From Anaerolineae bacterium (GTDB lineage: Bacteria > Chloroflexota > Anaerolineae > B4-G1 > SLSP01): a stretch of DNA of 33,998 bases. Position 1 is the stretch's first letter; every line of letters begins with the position of its first letter. A program made the position numbers and the translations under genes. Where the stretch lies: contig JALOOJ010000017.1 of NCBI GenBank assembly GCA_025454475.1, positions 1 through 33,998 on the forward strand. The letters run 5' to 3'. Below, one piece after another: positions 31,556 through 33,998 of the stretch. The notes beneath the pieces are model-generated. The model was given only the letters and a program-made list of their open reading frames with translations. It was not told the DNA's origin and searched no databases.

Positions 31556-33343
31556 TTACTGTCGGAGCGGTTGGCCCCCGATGCGGCCCTGCACGATAAT
31601 CACGGTGATGTTGTCCTCACCCCCAGCCTGGTTGGCGGCCGTTACCATACGATCGCAGGCCTCCTGCGGTGACACGGATGTCCTCCAGATGTCCAGCAGC
31701 CGCTCGTCTGGCACCTTTCCGCTGAGTCCATCTGAACAGAGAAGCAATGCCTCATCGCCGAGGAGCGACACCTCAAAGAGGTCGATCTCTACCTCGGGTT
31801 GATCCCCGATCGCCCGATAGATGACGTTGCGCTGCGGGTGCGCGTCGGCCTCATCACGGCCAATCTGGCCCGCGGCCACGAGGCGTTCGACCAGCGAGTG
31901 GTCCGTTGTCACCCGACGGATTCCACCAGTCCCTATATGGTAGCAGCGGCTATCTCCCACGTTCGCGATGATCGCCGTTGTGCCCACGGTCAGGGCAGCG
32001 ACCAGCGTTGTTCCCATTTCCGAGTTCGCTGAGCGACGCGCAGCATGCACGGCGCTATTTGCCTCCGCGGCCCAACGCTTGAGATAGGAGCTCAGTCCGG
32101 AGCCGTTCTGTGCGAACGCCTCCCTCGGAACTTCACGAGCCAGCTTCCCCATCGTCTGGACCACCAGGCCACTGGCGATCTCGCCCGCATCGTAGCCGCC
32201 CATGCCATCGGCAACCACATAAAGGGCTGACGGGGCGCCCACTGAGGTCCCGGCAGACGGTACAGGCCCGAGATCCAGCACCAGGTAGCTGTCTTCGTTG
32301 AGCTCCCGAACCAGACCGACGTCCGTGCAGTGCCCGATCCGCATCGGCTCTGACCGCATCTCAGTCAGAATGGACTGCAACCCGGACGCGAGGGCAGCCG
32401 CTCGCACCTCCATCGGGTGTTCAACAGTCTTGCGCAGCAACTGCACTAGCGCACCAGATGCCGCGGCATCAAATGCCGCTGCGTCGGGATGGGGCGTGTC
32501 ACCGCCCGGCAGAAGGCCGGCAAGCACACGCCCGAGGGCCTGTACATCACGGGCAAACACCTCGTGGGCCCGCGTTCGCTGCTCCGGCGGCACGATCGTG
32601 GCGTCGCCGAGGCCAACCCACAGAGCGTGCTGTCCATTGACAGCAATGTGGGCGGCATCGACGGTCCCAAGTGCAACTTGGTGCTTGTGCAAGAATGCCA
32701 TTGCCTGCGCCAAGTCCGCGCCCAGTCGCGCTACTGCAGCGACGGCACTGGCCTCTGCTTGGAGCCCGCCGGTACTGACTGCGTCGCTCTGCCCTTTCAG
32801 CGATTGGAGCAGCGGCGGCAGGAACTCCGGCATTACCCGATAGGTCCGTGGCGCTCCATAATGTACTTCCTCAAAGACAGCCGCAGGCAACAGCAGGCCG
32901 GGATGAGCAAGCTGCATACCGAGGAGTTGCCGCTCGCAGCGAACCGCACGATCGCTATCGTCTTCACTCACGAGGTAGCGCGCCAGCGTGGAGTCTGCCT
33001 TGGCAAGGTCGGCTCCGCAGTCACTGCAATATCGCTCCGCTTCGTCAGACGTGACGGCCGAACAGCCTGGGCACCGTCGCGAGGCGACGAGATCCTCCGC
33101 CAGATAGACGTTGCGGTGCTCCCCAACAGCGCGCACTTCACGCACCACGTATCTGCTTCCGAGGACCGTACCCGCCGGCAAGGCCGGAAATCCACCGTCG
33201 AGCCGCTCCGTCGCATCGTCCCGGTCACTGGCAGACGTAACCGGCAGCCCATGGCCCTGCGATGGCAGCTCCTGTGTGGTCGGTAGCGCGCGATCGTCCT
33301 TTCGCTGTCCTCTGAACCATCTGAAGCGTCCCCTCTGCGCCAT
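31556..33343 (-). CDS. Pseudokinase-zinc ribbon-PP2C phosphatase fusion
   Basis: The protein has 595 aa. Residues ~58-325 resemble a Ser/Thr kinase in layout (VLGSRYVVREVRAVGEHRNVYLAED at the N-lobe) but lack catalytic marks: no VAIK Lys is apparent, the HRD position reads LGTVDAAHI and the DFG position GLGDATI. A zinc ribbon (Cys91/94/106/109) is inserted in the N-lobe. The C-terminal PP2C domain is intact: GLVRELNEDSYLV (Asp351), VVADGMGGYDAG (Asp379), GTTLVAALT, ANVGDSRCY, LLCSDGLSG and GGEDNITVII. It should remove phosphate from Ser/Thr using Mn/Mg in the cytoplasm. The ATG at 33343 lies 5 nt after the previous stop, with AAAGGCGG upstream, so it is coupled; a GTG at 33367 is the alternative. 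Confidence 0.92.
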   Translation of the reverse strand: MAQRGRFRWFRGQRKDDRALPTTQELPSQGHGLPVTSASDRDDATERLDGGFPALPAGTVLGSRYVVREVRAVGEHRNVYLAEDLVASRRCPGCSAVTSDEAERYCSDCGADLAKADSTLARYLVSEDDSDRAVRCERQLLGMQLAHPGLLLPAAVFEEVHYGAPRTYRVMPEFLPPLLQSLKGQSDAVSTGGLQAEASAVAAVARLGADLAQAMAFLHKHQVALGTVDAAHIAVNGQHALWVGLGDATIVPPEQRTRAHEVFARDVQALGRVLAGLLPGGDTPHPDAAAFDAAASGALVQLLRKTVEHPMEVRAAALASGLQSILTEMRSEPMRIGHCTDVGLVRELNEDSYLVLDLGPVPSAGTSVGAPSALYVVADGMGGYDAGEIASGLVVQTMGKLAREVPREAFAQNGSGLSSYLKRWAAEANSAVHAARRSANSEMGTTLVAALTVGTTAIIANVGDSRCYHIGTGGIRRVTTDHSLVERLVAAGQIGRDEADAHPQRNVIYRAIGDQPEVEIDLFEVSLLGDEALLLCSDGLSGKVPDERLLDIWRTSVSPQEACDRMVTAANQAGGEDNITVIIVQGRIGGQPLRQ

Positions 33344-33348
33344 CTGAT

Positions 33349-33998
33349 TCAGACCGCCTTTCCACACTCAGTACAGAACCTGCCATCGGGCGGCAACGCC
33401 GCGCCACACGCCTCGCAGTATCCGGCTTGGGGTTCCATAGCGAGCGGCGCACCACAGGTAGCACAGAACCTTGCGCCCGCTCGGACCTCCGCATTGCAGG
33501 AAGGGCATCGTGACGGCGGTGCAAGCCGCGGTGGGTCCACATCGACGCCTGCCGCGTCTGGGCGTTGCGGCGAGTCCGGTGACGACAGCCAGATCTGCGT
33601 TGCGCCGAGGGACGCAGCCGGAGTTACGGGTGGACTTGCCCGGTCCTGACCGGCAAAACGGTGCTGACCAGCGTCGACGGCCGCAGACGGGGGTGGGAGA
33701 CGCACAGGGGCTGACGGACGTGCTGACGACCTCACAGGTGGCCGTTGGTACCCCTTCTTGGACCGCCGATCCGCGATCAGCAACACGCCGCCCACGATCA
33801 CCAGTGCCCCACCCCCAAGACCAAAGCCCCCCACGACCACAAGCGCCAAGATCAGCGTGCCCAGGTTGCTGCCGCCTTCGTCAGGAGCCTCAGGTGTGAC
33901 GAAGGCTACCGGCGTGGGCGCCACCAGCGGGCGAGGCGTGGACGTTGCTAGTTCCGGGACACCGGCGATGCCGGGAGTTGGAGTCGGCAGACCGATGA
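33349..33998 (-). CDS. Membrane protein with Pro/Thr linker and two zinc ribbons, 3' part (runs off right edge)
   Basis: The frame is open through the right edge, giving at least 215 codons; the true start lies beyond the window. From N to C it shows a Thr/Pro-rich, probably extracytoplasmic linker (PTPTPG...TSTPRP), one transmembrane helix (LGTLILALVVVGGFGLGGGALVIVGGVLLIA, in part), a basic Pro/Ser-rich cytoplasmic stretch and two C-terminal zinc ribbons (CPSC...CATC and CEAC...CTEC). The missing N-terminal part could be a sensor domain. The stop is 5 nt from the PP2C gene start, so the two are co-translated. The ribbons resemble those of the PP2C and FHA proteins downstream, which suggests a shared partner or surface. 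Function unknown. Confidence 0.75.
   Translation of the reverse strand, partial: IGLPTPTPGIAGVPELATSTPRPLVAPTPVAFVTPEAPDEGGSNLGTLILALVVVGGFGLGGGALVIVGGVLLIADRRSKKGYQRPPVRSSARPSAPVRLPPPSAAVDAGQHRFAGQDRASPPVTPAASLGATQIWLSSPDSPQRPDAAGVDVDPPRLAPPSRCPSCNAEVRAGARFCATCGAPLAMEPQAGYCEACGAALPPDGRFCTECGKAV

Noticed and set aside
1-33998. CRISPR arrays, transposases, integrases or phage genes
   Set aside because: No regularly spaced repeats and no recognisable mobility protein were found; the 13-bp tandem at 29465-29490 has only two copies with no spacers.

Overview
The window (about 34 kb, high GC) reads as a bacterial chromosome segment. Tandem LytR-CpsA-Psr (LCP) proteins, RNase J, an FmdB-like zinc ribbon, a GC-rich carbohydrate locus, a glycyl radical enzyme with its activase, and zinc-ribbon/FHA/VWA/PP2C signalling proteins together suggest a Chloroflexota-like (Anaerolineae-type) organism. 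This is an inference from gene content and style; no phylogenetic marker was compared. No mobile element, CRISPR array or rRNA was seen. One tRNA-Glu(TTC) is present.

Layout. (1) 1-6.9 kb is envelope related: a VanW/peptidoglycan-binding protein truncated at the left edge, then an FmdB-like zinc ribbon, a DUF59/MIP18 protein and a DUF1232 membrane protein, all on the minus strand. A divergent GT39-like membrane glycosyltransferase follows, probably on a leaderless mRNA. Two tandem LCP glycopolymer ligases point back towards it. (2) 6.9-10.1 kb holds a GT4 glycosyltransferase and RNase J (minus strand), with tRNA-Glu diverging from RNase J. (3) 10.4-17.9 kb is a plus-strand carbohydrate operon: a tandem alpha/beta-hydrolase esterase, a GH36-like glycosidase and an unusual GH43-like/GH3 fusion, closed by a perfect 13-bp hairpin. 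(4) 18.0-22.7 kb is a copper homeostasis island. CsoR (with a His-rich N-terminus), CopZ and CopA run rightwards. A TauE/SafE-cupredoxin protein and a second CopZ-like HMA protein run leftwards. A G-tract CsoR-type operator lies between the two arms.

(5) 22.7-27.1 kb is a compact unit: a possible 36-aa ORF, a secreted lysozyme/transglycosylase-like protein, a glycyl radical enzyme (GRE) and its radical-SAM activase. The GRE has the glycyl-radical loop, but its putative thiyl Cys is followed by Asn-Trp rather than the Val-Glu of dehydratase/decarboxylase GREs, so its reaction is unassigned. (6) 27.1-34.0 kb is minus strand: a metallophosphoesterase, then a signalling cluster that starts beyond the right edge. 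In transcription order the cluster is a membrane protein with zinc ribbons, a pseudokinase-zinc ribbon-PP2C fusion, an extracytoplasmic VWA protein with a cytoplasmic FHA domain, and a soluble triple zinc-ribbon FHA protein. It looks like a phospho-Thr signalling system that joins an outside sensor domain to inside phosphopeptide readers and a phosphatase, with no intact kinase in view.

The most promising regions for new biology are the GRE unit, the pseudokinase-PP2C/FHA/VWA cluster and the GH43-GH3 fusion locus.
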